NCBI GenBank assembly: GCA_030424595.1
Contig: JAUHWG010000027.1
Span: forward strand, 95,056 to 159,055
Length of the DNA stretch: 64,000 nucleotides
Direction: 5' to 3'
From: Polyangia bacterium
Lineage (GTDB): Bacteria > Myxococcota_A > Polyangia > Nannocystales > Nannocystaceae
Shown here: piece after piece, positions 17,065-25,953 of the stretch
Layout: each line of letters starts with the position of its first letter
Position numbering within the stretch: position 1 is the first letter of the stretch
Notes under the pieces: generated by a model
Databases searched by the model: none
What the model was told of the DNA's origin: nothing
What the model saw: the letters and a program-made list of their open reading frames with translations, nothing else
Position numbers and translations under genes: made by a program

Positions 17065-18596
17065 CCCGAAAGAAGCTCATCGAATCCCTCCCGCCGGTCG
17101 AGCGGCGCCGCTTCATGAAGCTCCTCGGGCTCGCACTGGCGGCCCCAGCGGTGCCCGCCGGCCTCCGCTTCGCCGCCCGCGAGCTCGCCCTCGGCGAGGC
17201 CAAGGCCGCCGAGATGGAGGGGCAGGAGCCGATCTACTTCATCGAGATCAACCTCCGCGATCAGTGGGACTTCGGCCACGTCTTCGTCGCCCCCGGCCTC
17301 GCCACCGAGCAAAACCTCATCCGCGGCAGCGACGGCCGCAAGTGCGCGATGTACTTCATGCCCGAGGAGCTCCTCGCGCGGCCGAACAACGTCTACCTGA
17401 CACCGCTCGCGCTGCCGCTCGATCCCCACCTCGACACGATCGCGATGATCGAGACCTGCGAGCACGGGATCGGCGACATCCACGGGCACGAGGCGTCGAA
17501 CGCCCTGCGCTCGCCGGGTCGCTCGAAGACCGGCGGCGCCGGGCGGATGTCGATGGCCGACAACGAGCCGGTCCCCTACGCCCCGGGCAACCAGGATCAC
17601 TTCTCGTCGACCCCGACCCCGGCCTCGCTCCACAACTACTGGATGCGCCAGCTCGACCCGACGGTCCGCAGCGGCGTCGCCTTCAAGGGGATCGGCCGCG
17701 ACCACACCGCCTATCACTTCGGCGCGGGCCTGCCCGGCGCCGAGCTCGATCGGGCCCAGACCCGTCAGTCGCTCTTCTCGGCCTTCCCCGACGCCCTGGA
17801 GGACTTCAACGTTCTCCCCTCGGCGCAGCAGGCCAACGCGCTCATCGACGTCCTGACCCAGGCCGACAGCGGCTTCCTGGACAAGTACGGCTACGTCGAG
17901 AGCGTCGACTCGGTCCACCAGGCGAACCTCGACAACTCGCGAAACCTGCTCTACGTCGGCGAGCCCAAGCTCATCTCTCTGCCGCTGACCGAGGCCGAGA
18001 TCGCCTACTGGAGCGAGGGCGTCCCCGACCAGGTCACCTCCAAGCCGAAGGCGAACATCTGGGAGCAGTGCGCCTGGGCGTTCAAGCTGATCTCCAACGA
18101 TCTCGTCCGCACCTTCGCGATCGAGTTCGACTACATCGACTGGCACGATCAGCGGCCCGAGATGATCATGGACACCCTGGCCCACCAGACCGTCCTCCCG
18201 CTCGCGCGTCTCATCGAGAGCCTCAAGCTCGCCGGTCTCTACGAGCGGACCGTGATCGCCGTCTACACCCTCGACTCCGGGCGCTCACCGGCGGCCAACT
18301 CCGCCGGCAACGAGGGCAAGTGCGGTCTGATGCTCGCCGGCGGCATGATCAAGGGCGGCTACTACGGAGACGTCGGCGTCGACGGCCCCGAGGGCAACGG
18401 CCACCGCTACTACTACCGCTCGCCCGATCCCGCCACCGGCGAGCCGACCCCCAAGGTCACCGACAGCTCAGGCCGCCTCTCCGGCGCCCACGTCTGGAAG
18501 ACCGTGACCAAGGCGATCGGCATCCCCGACGACGTCACCGATCAGTTCCCCGACGTCCAGGGCGTCCCCCACCTGCCCTGGCTGCTCAAGTCCTAG
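17061..18596 (+). CDS. DUF1501-like exported protein with twin-arginine leader
   Basis: Protein of 511 residues. The start at 17061 (ATGA overlap) gives a leader with ERRRFMKLLGLALAAPAVPAG, a Tat-type signal. The remainder fits the DUF1501 family (alkaline-phosphatase/sulfatase-like fold): an early metal-site-like region, and the late segment VYTLDSGRSPAANSAGNEG then LAGGMIKGGYYGDVG, equivalent to the family EFGRTP and LAGGGxxGG motifs. In this sequence the usual E-x-GRTP is T-LDSGRSP. It is presumably folded in the cytoplasm with bound metal and exported with its lipoprotein partner. A strong terminator follows 28 bp after the stop. Confidence 0.75.
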   Translation: MTRKKLIESLPPVERRRFMKLLGLALAAPAVPAGLRFAARELALGEAKAAEMEGQEPIYFIEINLRDQWDFGHVFVAPGLATEQNLIRGSDGRKCAMYFMPEELLARPNNVYLTPLALPLDPHLDTIAMIETCEHGIGDIHGHEASNALRSPGRSKTGGAGRMSMADNEPVPYAPGNQDHFSSTPTPASLHNYWMRQLDPTVRSGVAFKGIGRDHTAYHFGAGLPGAELDRAQTRQSLFSAFPDALEDFNVLPSAQQANALIDVLTQADSGFLDKYGYVESVDSVHQANLDNSRNLLYVGEPKLISLPLTEAEIAYWSEGVPDQVTSKPKANIWEQCAWAFKLISNDLVRTFAIEFDYIDWHDQRPEMIMDTLAHQTVLPLARLIESLKLAGLYERTVIAVYTLDSGRSPAANSAGNEGKCGLMLAGGMIKGGYYGDVGVDGPEGNGHRYYYRSPDPATGEPTPKVTDSSGRLSGAHVWKTVTKAIGIPDDVTDQFPDVQGVPHLPWLLKS

Positions 18597-18624
18597 GCCT
18601 TTCCGCGCTCACCGAGCCGCACTG

Positions 18625-18690
18625 CACCGCCTGTCCGTCGGAGCAGCTCAGCACCCTGAGCAGCTCCTGCCGAGACAGGCGGTGTTTTTT
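18625..18690 (+). terminator. Rho-independent terminator of the DUF1501 operon
   Basis: An 11-bp outer stem (CACCGCCTGTC at 18625 with GACAGGCGGTG at 18674) encloses an inner 12-bp stem with one mismatch (GGAGCAGCTCAG / CTGAGCAGCTCC). Six T residues at 18685-18690 follow directly. This is one of the clearest terminators in the window. Confidence 0.9.
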
Positions 18691-18709
18691 CAGCGCCGAG
18701 CAGACCGGC

Positions 18710-19027
18710 GAGCACCGACCGCAGGGGTAAAAAGACGGCCCCACCACCGCGCTCGATCAGGATCCTCTCACCACGGACGAGCGCCGACCCACAGGCGCGA
18801 AACGACAGGCCTACAAGGAGCTCCGCAGGAACCCTGCACCGAGGATCGCCGACCCCAGGCGTGAAACGGCAGTCCTACCTTGGACTCTTCAAGAACCCTG
18901 CACGAGCGCCGACCCACAGACATGAAACGGCAGCCCCTACCAGAAGACCTTCAAGAACCCTGCACGAGCGCCGACCCGAAGGGCTGAAGGGCTGAAAGAC
19001 TCTCCCACCGCGTTCGACCAGAATCCA
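18710..19027. repeat. Imperfect tandem array, five units of about 60-69 bp
   Basis: The block CGCCGACCC recurs at 18782, 18847, 18907 and 18969, with a weaker form at 18713. The three central units share GAGCGCCGACCCACAG, then a GAAACG(A/G)CAG block, then CCTAC, and end in AACCCTGCAC. The first and last units share a different second half (CCACCGCG-TTCGA/CTCGATCAGGATCC type). Periods are 69, 65, 60 and 62 bp. No ORF is supported here. The array lies downstream of a terminator and upstream of a second structured element. Confidence 0.75.
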
Positions 19028-19115
19028 CCTGGTGCGGCCCAACACGTTGGACAAGCAGCTCAGCCCTCGTCCTCAGCTCCCCGACCTCAGGAGGACGAGC
19101 CGCAGGGGGCGGGCG

Positions 19116-19214
19116 AGGGGGGACACCGCGAACGAGTCTAGGACGCGCATCGAGCTCCCCGAGAGGGGAGCTCGACGCGCGCTCCGACCTGTCTGAGAGA
19201 GTGGTGTCCCCCCT
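19116..19214. repeat. 99-bp nested inverted repeat
   Basis: The outer arms are a perfect 12-bp inverted repeat (AGGGGGGACACC at 19116-19127, GGTGTCCCCCCT at 19203-19214). The inner hairpin is CGAGCTCCCC / GGGGAGCTCG with a GAGA loop (19151-19174), extended outward by about six more pairs with one mismatch. No T-tract follows, so it is not a simple terminator. The rest of the 18597-19562 gap contains nothing else I can name. Confidence 0.8.
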
Positions 19215-19562
19215 TGACCGGCCTACGCCTCAGCCTCCCCCCTCCCCCGGTCTGCGCGCCCGACGTAGCCATCGAAGAGCGAGCAAGACACCGTGCCAGC
19301 AAGCCTCGACCGCCGCACCAGACACACACCACAGCATCCCAGCCCACGCCCGGGTACCTCGCCCACCCATCCGAGCTCAACGCCTCGACTCGCGAGCGCC
19401 TGCCGCATCAGCCCGCACACCTCAAGGCCAAAGACACGGGACAAACCAGGCCGCCCCCGAGAACAACGAGCGTCTTCGCGCACCTCTGGCGCTACTACGC
19501 GCTGAGAGCCGGGTGACAAGCGACACGTCGGTGTGCTCAAGTCGGTTCGTAGGAGAACCACC

Positions 19563-20621
19563 GTGACCGAGCCCCGCATCGCCATCGACACCGTTGAGAC
19601 CCCGCGCCTTCGCACCCTCGTCCGCTCTGCAGGGCCCGCCGACGCGCCCCTGCTCGTGCTCGTCCACGGCAATGTCTCGAGCTCCGTCTTCTTCGACCAT
19701 TTGATCGCCTCGTTCAGCGATCGCTACCGCGTCATCGCCCCGGACCTCCGCAGCTACGGCGGCTCCGAGCCCAAGCCGATCGACGCCACCCGTGGCGTCC
19801 GCGACTTCTCCGACGACCTCGCCTCGCTCCTGGAGACCATCGCCCCGGGACGCAAGGCCCACCTCCTCGGCTGGTCGGTCGGCGGCGGCGTCATCATGCG
19901 CTTCGCCATCGATCACCCGGAGGCCGTCGCCTCGCTGATCCTCGAGAGCCCGATGTCTCCCTACGGCTTCGGCGGGACCAAGGACGTCGACGGGACCCCC
20001 TGCTACCCCGACTTCGCGGCCTCTGGCGGCGGCACGGCGAACCCCGACTTTGTCCGCCTCCTGAGCGCGAAGGATCGCGGCGAGGGCGACGCCAGCAGCC
20101 CCCGCAACATCCTCAACACCTACTACTTCAAGCCCCCCTTCCGGGTCGCGCCAGAGCGCGAGGAGACCTTCGTCGACGCGATGCTGGAGATGACCGTCGG
20201 CGACGGTGCCTACCCCGGCGACATGACGACCAGCGAGAACTGGCCGACGCTCGCCCCCGGCAGCCAGGGCATGAACAACGCGATCAGCCCGAAGTACCTC
20301 GACGTCTCGGCGTTCGCGGCGATCGACGCGAGGCCGCCGGTGCTCTGGATCCGCGGCGCCGACGATCAGATCGTCTCGGACACCTCGCTCTTTGACTTTG
20401 GCTTCCTCGGCCAGCTCGGCGCGGTCCCGGGATGGCCCGGCGCTGAGGTCTTCCCGCCGCAGCCGATGGTGAGCCAGCTGAGGGCGGTGCTCGACCGCTA
20501 CGCCGCGGGCGGCGGTGAGGTCTCGGAGGAGGTGCTGCCTGAGTGCGGCCACTCGCCGCATATCGAGCAAGAGGAGCGCTTCATCGCCCTCCTCGGCGAA
20601 TTCCTCGCGGCGAACGCCTGA
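19563..20621 (+). CDS. Alpha/beta-hydrolase
   Basis: Protein of 352 residues with the full catalytic set: oxyanion strand LVLVHGNVSSS, nucleophile elbow GWSVGGG (Ser), acid in IRGADDQIV (Asp) and His in CGHSPHIEQEERF. No signal peptide is seen, so it is probably cytoplasmic. The start was chosen as GTG at 19563 because AGGAGA lies 7 bases upstream; an upstream ATG at 19533 lacks a site. A large lid insertion (residues ~150-240, PYGFGGTKD...PPFRVAPEREE in outline) separates strands 6 and 7. The substrate is unknown. Confidence 0.85.
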   Translation: MTEPRIAIDTVETPRLRTLVRSAGPADAPLLVLVHGNVSSSVFFDHLIASFSDRYRVIAPDLRSYGGSEPKPIDATRGVRDFSDDLASLLETIAPGRKAHLLGWSVGGGVIMRFAIDHPEAVASLILESPMSPYGFGGTKDVDGTPCYPDFAASGGGTANPDFVRLLSAKDRGEGDASSPRNILNTYYFKPPFRVAPEREETFVDAMLEMTVGDGAYPGDMTTSENWPTLAPGSQGMNNAISPKYLDVSAFAAIDARPPVLWIRGADDQIVSDTSLFDFGFLGQLGAVPGWPGAEVFPPQPMVSQLRAVLDRYAAGGGEVSEEVLPECGHSPHIEQEERFIALLGEFLAANA

Positions 20622-20795
20622 GCTCCGGCTCTCAGTCCCGAACCTTCGCACTCGCAGCATAGCGAGTTTCCTCTCATCCCCCGCGGGGATCGCCCTCTAG
20701 CTCGCTGCCGCGGGCGGACATGCCCATCGCCGAGGCGGATTGCTGCGTCGCACAATTCGAGTGCGCGAAGACGCGCGCTCGGCTACCCTCGGCGC

Positions 20796-22370
20796 ATGGG
20801 AAGATCCGACCGCGTCCGCCTAGCCCCAGCCACAGCCCTCCTCCTGTCGATGTCGATGGGCCTCGTCGCCTGTGCGGGAGACGATCCTGAGACCAGCGCG
20901 ACCGAGAGCGGTGAGCCGACCGCCAGCGACACGGTCAGCACCTCCAACGCCTCGATGACGGCGACCGCCGCCACGGCCACCTCCAACGCGACCGTGACGA
21001 CGGCCGACTCCGCCGACTCTGCTGACACGAGCGGCGACACCACCGGCGACACCGGCGACACCACGGACACCACCGGCGATACGAGCGACACCACCGGCGA
21101 TACGAGCGACACCGGAGAGACCGGCGAGCCGGTGCTCGACGGGTTGACCCTGGAGCAGACCTACGAGGACGGGCTCGCCAACGACTGGGTGCGGATCGAG
21201 CGTTGGAGCGACGACAACCCGGGGTTCATCCAGGAGGACCGCTTTGACCTCGACGCCCGGGCGCAGCAGACCGGCCAGCGCCTCGAATTCTTCGATAACG
21301 ATCCGGTCCCGCACAGCAGCGTCTTCCTCCTCCACTACGCGCCCGGCTGGGACCGCGCCGAGAAGCCGGTGCCGATCCTCCTCGCCCACGGCGCCAACGA
21401 CCAGGCCGACCGCGCCTGGGCCAACCCCGGCGAGTCCGGCGACTTCGGCTGCGGCCAGAGCGAATGCCCGACGACCGGGATGATGCAGGACCTGGCCCAG
21501 CGCGGGTACGCGGTCTTCGCGATCACCCACCCGCACAGCCAGGGCGACAACTACTTCTGGGCCGAGCAGATCCACGACGCCATCCAGATCGTCCGCGACC
21601 GCACCGGCGCCGACGCGGTCGACCTCGTCGGCTGGAGCAAGGGTGTGATGTCGACGCGGATGTACGCCTCGAGCCTGACCAAGGAGTGGGGTACGGCCTA
21701 TCAGGACGACATCCGTCGCCTCGTCCTCGTCGGCGGCCCCAACCTCGGCTTTGACTACATCTTCAGGTACGGCACCGGCCACAACAACGGCATCTACGCC
21801 GACTACGGCGGGATCATCCACGCCCCGGGGCCCCACGATGAGCTGCTCGTCCTCGGCCTCTGGCAGGAGCGCGCGGAGTACGGGATCTACAAGTCCGTCA
21901 AGGGCGACAACTGGCGCGGCCAGCTGCAGATGCTCGCCGCCTGGGACGACGTCTACCCCCTGACCGCGACCGCGACCAACGCCCTCATCACCTGGCCGGT
22001 CGGCGACTCGAAGTCGACCTACTACGGCGAGGGCGAGTACACCGGCCTCTACGCCCGCGGCAAGGGGATCGACTTCGCGATCGGCCAGGGGTCGATCATC
22101 GAGCCGATGATCGACGCTGGGATCCCGAGCTCTGTCGAGACCTACCTGCTCTGCGGCGACCTCAACCTCGACGACAAGGACGTGCTGATCCAGGGCCTGC
22201 CCAACGAGATCGCCGGGCCGAGCGACGGGATCGTCTTCGTCGACTCCTGCGCGGCGGAGGACGGGATCGGCAACCTCGCGGAGGCGGTGATCCTGGAGGA
22301 CGTGAACCACCTGAAGCTCGGCTGGGATCCCGAGGCGGTCGACCAGATCGACGCCTGGCTCGCCAAGTAG
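20796..22370 (+). CDS. Lipoprotein with alpha/beta-hydrolase (lipase-like) domain
   Basis: Protein of 524 residues. Lipobox SMGLVAC near residue 27 is followed by a ~75-residue Thr/Ser/Asp linker with repeating TTGDTSD-type units (about 45-112). The catalytic domain has ILLAHGANDQADRAW (oxyanion region) and the nucleophile elbow LVGWSKGVMSTRMY, and ends with EDVNHLKLGWDPEAV, which supplies the likely His. GWSKG rather than GxSxG with small residues is typical of lipase/esterase relatives. It is probably an outer-membrane or surface esterase. It stands alone, 174 bp after the cytoplasmic hydrolase, and ends about 45 bp before a dispersed repeat. Confidence 0.8.
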   Translation: MGRSDRVRLAPATALLLSMSMGLVACAGDDPETSATESGEPTASDTVSTSNASMTATAATATSNATVTTADSADSADTSGDTTGDTGDTTDTTGDTSDTTGDTSDTGETGEPVLDGLTLEQTYEDGLANDWVRIERWSDDNPGFIQEDRFDLDARAQQTGQRLEFFDNDPVPHSSVFLLHYAPGWDRAEKPVPILLAHGANDQADRAWANPGESGDFGCGQSECPTTGMMQDLAQRGYAVFAITHPHSQGDNYFWAEQIHDAIQIVRDRTGADAVDLVGWSKGVMSTRMYASSLTKEWGTAYQDDIRRLVLVGGPNLGFDYIFRYGTGHNNGIYADYGGIIHAPGPHDELLVLGLWQERAEYGIYKSVKGDNWRGQLQMLAAWDDVYPLTATATNALITWPVGDSKSTYYGEGEYTGLYARGKGIDFAIGQGSIIEPMIDAGIPSSVETYLLCGDLNLDDKDVLIQGLPNEIAGPSDGIVFVDSCAAEDGIGNLAEAVILEDVNHLKLGWDPEAVDQIDAWLAK

Positions 22371-22414
22371 CGACGCTCCAGCTCCGACGGCGCCGGGCCT
22401 GCCGTCCGAAGAGG

Positions 22415-22536
22415 TCGCGGCGAGGTCCCGCGCGCTCGACCCTCTCGGCTCCGCCGCAGCTCGTAGAATCGGCCGGGCCCGCTGCGTTCGTCGAAGCCAA
22501 GGGGACCGACGACACGAGACTCTTGCCACGGCCTCC
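22415..22536. repeat. Dispersed repeat element, copy B (diverged)
   Basis: About 120 bp aligning with the reverse complement of 53515-53680 with internal deletions. Shared stretches include CTCTCGGCTCCGCCG, a CGGCCGGGCCCGCTGCGTT-like block, CGTCGAAGCCAAG, and the terminus CTTGCCACGGCCTCCTA. It lies between a rightward lipoprotein-hydrolase gene and leftward reading frames. Its terminal CTA (22536-22538) is the stop codon (TAG on the minus strand) of the reading frame that continues from the PhaR-like gene. Confidence 0.65.
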
Positions 22537-22868
22537 TAAGGAGGCTCGGGCGAGCCGAAGAGAGGCCGGTAGAGCGGCCCAGCCCGCAGCGACGCCTCCG
22601 CGGCGGCCAAGAGATCGGCGTGCTCGGCCGCCTTCGCGAGCTCGATCGCCGGCCCTAGGGGATCCCCCGCGGCGAGGCGACCGAGCGCCATCGGCACACA
22701 GGTTGGCACCTCGACACCACCCTCCTCATCGTCGATCAGGAGCGTGACCAACCAGGCGCCGATCCGTGACCACGGCGCCCGGTCGACCCCACACAGGCCG
22801 AGCAGCTCGAGCGCGTCCAGGAACGCCTCGCGCCCGCTGCACAGGTGGAGCGCCGCGAGAAACCCGCG
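22536..22868 (-). pseudogene. Open frame continuing in phase after the PhaR-like gene's amber stop
   Basis: Directly after the TAG at 22869-22871 the same reading frame stays open for 110 codons and ends at a TAG inside the dispersed repeat. Its translation looks protein-like: helical, Leu/Ala/Glu-rich, with segments FLAALHLCSGREAFLDALEL, GAWLVTLLIDDEEGG and EHADLLAAAEASLRAG. There is no good independent start; TTG at 22751 would give 71 residues. It could be the former C-terminus of the PhaR-like protein cut by an amber mutation, a product of stop-codon readthrough, or a separate small gene. I favour a cut-off tail, without proof. Confidence 0.4.
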
Positions 22869-23591
22869 CTAGCGCTCGCCCTTCTTCGTCCCGCGCTTTT
22901 TTGTCGCCTTTGTCGCCTTCGTCGCCTTCGTCGCCTTCGTCGCCTTCGTCGCCTTCCCTCCCTTTGTCCGGCCGGACTCCGCCGGTTCCCGCGCGGCGAG
23001 GACGTCGCGCATGACCTCGCGGAGCTCCGCGATCTCCCGCCGGAGGTCATCGATCTCGGAGTCTCTGCGCCCCTCGGCGGGCTCGCCTGTCTCATCGGCC
23101 TCGGCTGTCTCGCCTGGCTCGCCTGGCTCGCCTGGCTCGTCGGGCTCGCCTGGACCGTCGCTGACGTCTTCGGCGCTCGCCGAGGGTGCCGAAGCCTCCG
23201 CCCGCCGACCGCCGAAGAAGCGGCTCAATAACGGCGGCGCCAACGACATCCCGGCGAAGGGATCGAAGGGGAGCACCGAGCGACTGCCGCTGCGCAGGCG
23301 GAGGTAGACCTCGAGGGCCCATGTGACATAGCGGCCGAAGAACTCGGCGAGGGCGTCATCGCGCATGCGGATCAGCTGCTTGAGCAGCGGCACCGGCAAG
23401 AGCTTCGCCGCGCCCCGGCTCTCGAGGATGAGCTGCGCCAAGACCGTCTGGGTCAGGTCGTGGCCGCTCTTGGCGTCGACGACCTGGATGTCCTCGCCGA
23501 GATGAACGCGCTCGGCGATCTCCTCAAGAGTGACGTAGCGGCTGGTGTCGGTGTCGTAGAGGCGCCGATTGCCGTACTTCTTGACGAGCAT
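22869..23591 (-). CDS. PHA/PHB-accumulation regulator-type DNA-binding protein
   Basis: Protein of about 240 residues. The N-terminus MLVKKYGNRRLYDTDTSRYV plus LEEIAERVHLGEDIQVVDAKSG is the PHB-accumulation regulator DNA-binding domain, and LTQTVLAQLILE follows as in PhaR. The middle is helical (LIRMRDDALAEFFGRYVTWA), then comes an acidic EPGEPGEPGE run, a coiled-coil-like segment (DDLRREIAELREVMRDVL), and a very basic KAT-repeat tail like histone H1 tails. I chose ATG 23591; the longer ORF adds a Cys-rich stretch without support. PhaR proteins control polyhydroxyalkanoate granule genes; no PHA gene lies nearby. The KAT tail ends at an amber codon, after which the frame continues. Confidence 0.85.
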   Translation of the reverse strand: MLVKKYGNRRLYDTDTSRYVTLEEIAERVHLGEDIQVVDAKSGHDLTQTVLAQLILESRGAAKLLPVPLLKQLIRMRDDALAEFFGRYVTWALEVYLRLRSGSRSVLPFDPFAGMSLAPPLLSRFFGGRRAEASAPSASAEDVSDGPGEPDEPGEPGEPGETAEADETGEPAEGRRDSEIDDLRREIAELREVMRDVLAAREPAESGRTKGGKATKATKATKATKATKATKKRGTKKGER

Positions 23592-23755
23592 CCGCGTTGG
23601 ATAGCAGAGCCCGACGCCGCACGACAAGGCCCGCCTCGGCGCAACGCAGCGCGACGATCCGCGACGATCCGCGACGAGTGCCGCCCGAGGCCGCTCCTGC
23701 TCCGAGATCGGCGGAGCCGAGCCAGCGCATGCACGCGCAGAGCACTGCCGCTACC

Positions 23756-24841
23756 ATGCGCGCCATGGGTCGCCTCCGCTCCGCCGCGCTCGCCCTCGCC
23801 GCCGCGCTCGCCCTCCCTGCGGTCGCCTGCCAGGTCACGGGCCCGCGCTCGATCAAGACCGGCCGCGACAACTACAACGTCGCGATCGCCCAGACCAACG
23901 ACCAGCAGCTCCTGCTCAACATCGTCCGCCTGCGCTACCGCGACACGCCGCTCTTCCTCGAGGTGTCGAGCATCACCAGCTCGTTCGCCTTTGAGGTGGG
24001 CTCCTCCGCCAGCGGGACCGTCTTCCCGACGGCGACCCGCGGGGCCGGTCTCGGCGGCAACGTCGGCTACACCGACAAGCCGACGATCTCCTACTCGCCG
24101 CTGCAGGGCGCCCGCTTCGTCACCCAAGTGCTGAGCCCGCTCGATCCCAAGGTGCTCCTGCTGATGTACCACTCGGGCTGGTCGATCGATCGGATCATGA
24201 AGGTCTGCGTCCAGCGGCTCGGGCCCCTCGACAACGCCTCCCGCGCCTCGGGCCCGACCCCGAGCTCGGCGCCGGAGCACGCGGCGTTCTTCGAGGCGAC
24301 CGCCCAGCTCCGCCAGCTCTGGCTCGCCGGCGCCCTCGAGATGGGCTCGTTCACCGACGATCGCGGCGAGTCCCTGGTCCTTCGGATCGCCGAGAACAGG
24401 GTGTACTCGCCGGCCTCGCGCCGCCTCGCCGAGCTCCTCGGGATGCCGGAGCCGCAGCAGACCCTCGTCTTCGCCGACGGCGATCCCTCCGGGGTGACGC
24501 TCGTCCCCCGATCGCTGATGGCGGCGCTCTTCTACCTCTCGCAGGGCGTCGAGGTCCCCCAGCGCGACCTCGACGCGGGGCGCGTGACGGTCACCGTCGA
24601 CAAGGACGGCGAGGACTTTGACTGGACGACGATCACCGGCGGGCTGATGCGGATCCGCAACCAACGGACCCAGCCGAGCGACGCCTACGTGGCCGTCCCC
24701 TACCGCGGCCGGTGGTTCTACATCGACGACGGCGATCTCGACTCGAAGTCGACCTTCTCCCTGGTCTCGCAGCTCTTCGAGCTCCAGTCAGGCAACATCA
24801 AGAACGCCGGCCCGACCCTGACGATCCCGGTGTCGAACTAG
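23756..24841 (+). CDS. Lipoprotein of unknown function
   Basis: Protein of 361 residues starting at ATG 23756 (an ATG at 23765 is equally possible). The signal peptide SAALALAAALALPAVAC has a clear lipobox. The mature part opens with QTNDQQLLLNIVRLRYRDTPLFLEVSSITSSF in outline, a stretch I associate with a widespread family of uncharacterised bacterial lipoproteins. The late segment YRGRWFYIDDGDLDSKSTF is also well conserved-looking. No enzymatic motif is seen. The short Thr-rich linker typical of the other lipoproteins in this window is absent. Confidence 0.75.
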   Translation: MRAMGRLRSAALALAAALALPAVACQVTGPRSIKTGRDNYNVAIAQTNDQQLLLNIVRLRYRDTPLFLEVSSITSSFAFEVGSSASGTVFPTATRGAGLGGNVGYTDKPTISYSPLQGARFVTQVLSPLDPKVLLLMYHSGWSIDRIMKVCVQRLGPLDNASRASGPTPSSAPEHAAFFEATAQLRQLWLAGALEMGSFTDDRGESLVLRIAENRVYSPASRRLAELLGMPEPQQTLVFADGDPSGVTLVPRSLMAALFYLSQGVEVPQRDLDAGRVTVTVDKDGEDFDWTTITGGLMRIRNQRTQPSDAYVAVPYRGRWFYIDDGDLDSKSTFSLVSQLFELQSGNIKNAGPTLTIPVSN

Positions 24842-24852
24842 CGCCGGCGCCC

Positions 24853-24884
<32 letters not shown>

Positions 24885-24897
24885 ACAGGAGCAGAGG

Positions 24898-25668
24898 ATG
24901 GCCCTATCGATCGACCTTCGCGGACACCTCGCGCTCGTCACCGGCTCTAGCGGCGAGCTCGGCCGGGTGATCGCCGACACGCTCGCCGCGGCCGGAGCCG
25001 ATCTCGCCCTCCACGTTCGCCGCGAGAGCACGACCGCCGAGGCTCTACGATCGACGATCGAGGCCCGCGGTCGCAGAGCCGCGATCTTCGCGGCCGACAT
25101 CGGTGACCCCGGGTCGATCCGGGCGATGCAGGCGGCGATCGAGGAGCGCCTCGGCGCGCCGTCGATCGTCGTGATCAACGCGGTCCAGCAGATCCACCCC
25201 TGGAGCCGCATCCTCGACGAGTCGATCGCGGACTACGAGAGCCAGCTGCGGACCTGCGTGATCCAGAGCGTCGGCCTCGCCCAGGCCTTCGTCCCGCGGA
25301 TGATCGAGCGGGGCTGGGGCCGCGTGATCGGGATAAGCAGCGAGTGCGCGATCGAGTGCGGCCCTTCGCAGTCCGCCTATGTCGCCGGCAAGCGCGGCAT
25401 GGACGGGATCCTCCGGGTCCTCGCCCGAGAGGTCGGCAGCCGCGGGATCACCGTCAATCAGATCGCCCCCGGCTGGACGATCACGGACCGCGAGCGCGCT
25501 GCAGGCGTCCCCGCGGCTCCAGACTACCTCGCAAAGGTTCCGCTCGGCCGCCGCGGCGAGGACTTCGAGATCGCCAACGTCGTCGCCTTTCTCGCCTCGG
25601 AGCTCGCCTCCTTCGTCAGCGGCGCGTTCATCCCGGTCAGCGGCGGCAGCGTGATGCCTGGGATCTAG
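24898..25668 (+). CDS. Short-chain dehydrogenase/reductase
   Basis: Protein of 256 residues, the classical SDR length. The NAD(P)-binding motif is TGSSGELG, the NNAG position reads INAVQ (Asn kept, AG lost), and the catalytic residues are Ser in GISSECAIEC and Tyr/Lys in SAYVAGK. The C-terminal IPVSGGSVMPG matches the family end. Arg residues after the second strand (HVRRES) favour NADP(H). The ATG at 24898 has AGGAG 6 bases upstream. Substrate unknown. Confidence 0.9.
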   Translation: MALSIDLRGHLALVTGSSGELGRVIADTLAAAGADLALHVRRESTTAEALRSTIEARGRRAAIFAADIGDPGSIRAMQAAIEERLGAPSIVVINAVQQIHPWSRILDESIADYESQLRTCVIQSVGLAQAFVPRMIERGWGRVIGISSECAIECGPSQSAYVAGKRGMDGILRVLAREVGSRGITVNQIAPGWTITDRERAAGVPAAPDYLAKVPLGRRGEDFEIANVVAFLASELASFVSGAFIPVSGGSVMPGI

Positions 25669-25953
25669 CCTGGGGTTTGGGATCGGCCCCTCGCTCGAGC
25701 TCCTCTGCAGCGCTGTGTCGTCGCCGACGCCTCCACCCGGTGGACATGGGCGGGAGCGCCCGAGCGCCGCCGGAGAGGGCTCCGAGCGCTCGCGCGGGGA
25801 GCCCCGCGGCCTCCCCGAGAGTGCGCTCCTGATCTGCGGTCGGCGGGCCGCCCCCCTCCGAGCGGATGACCGCGTCAACACCCGATCCGCGGCCCCCTCG
25901 GCGCCGCACTGTTCGCCCGCGACGGGGCCCCTAGGGGTATCATCTCGCGGCCG

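Noticed and set aside
16626..18185. Minus-strand ORF of 519 codons
   Set aside because: Antisense to the CxxCH lipoprotein and DUF1501 genes; composition is typical of a codon shadow.
18710..19027. CRISPR array
   Set aside because: Units vary in length (60-69 bp), the would-be spacers resemble one another, and no cas gene is in the window.
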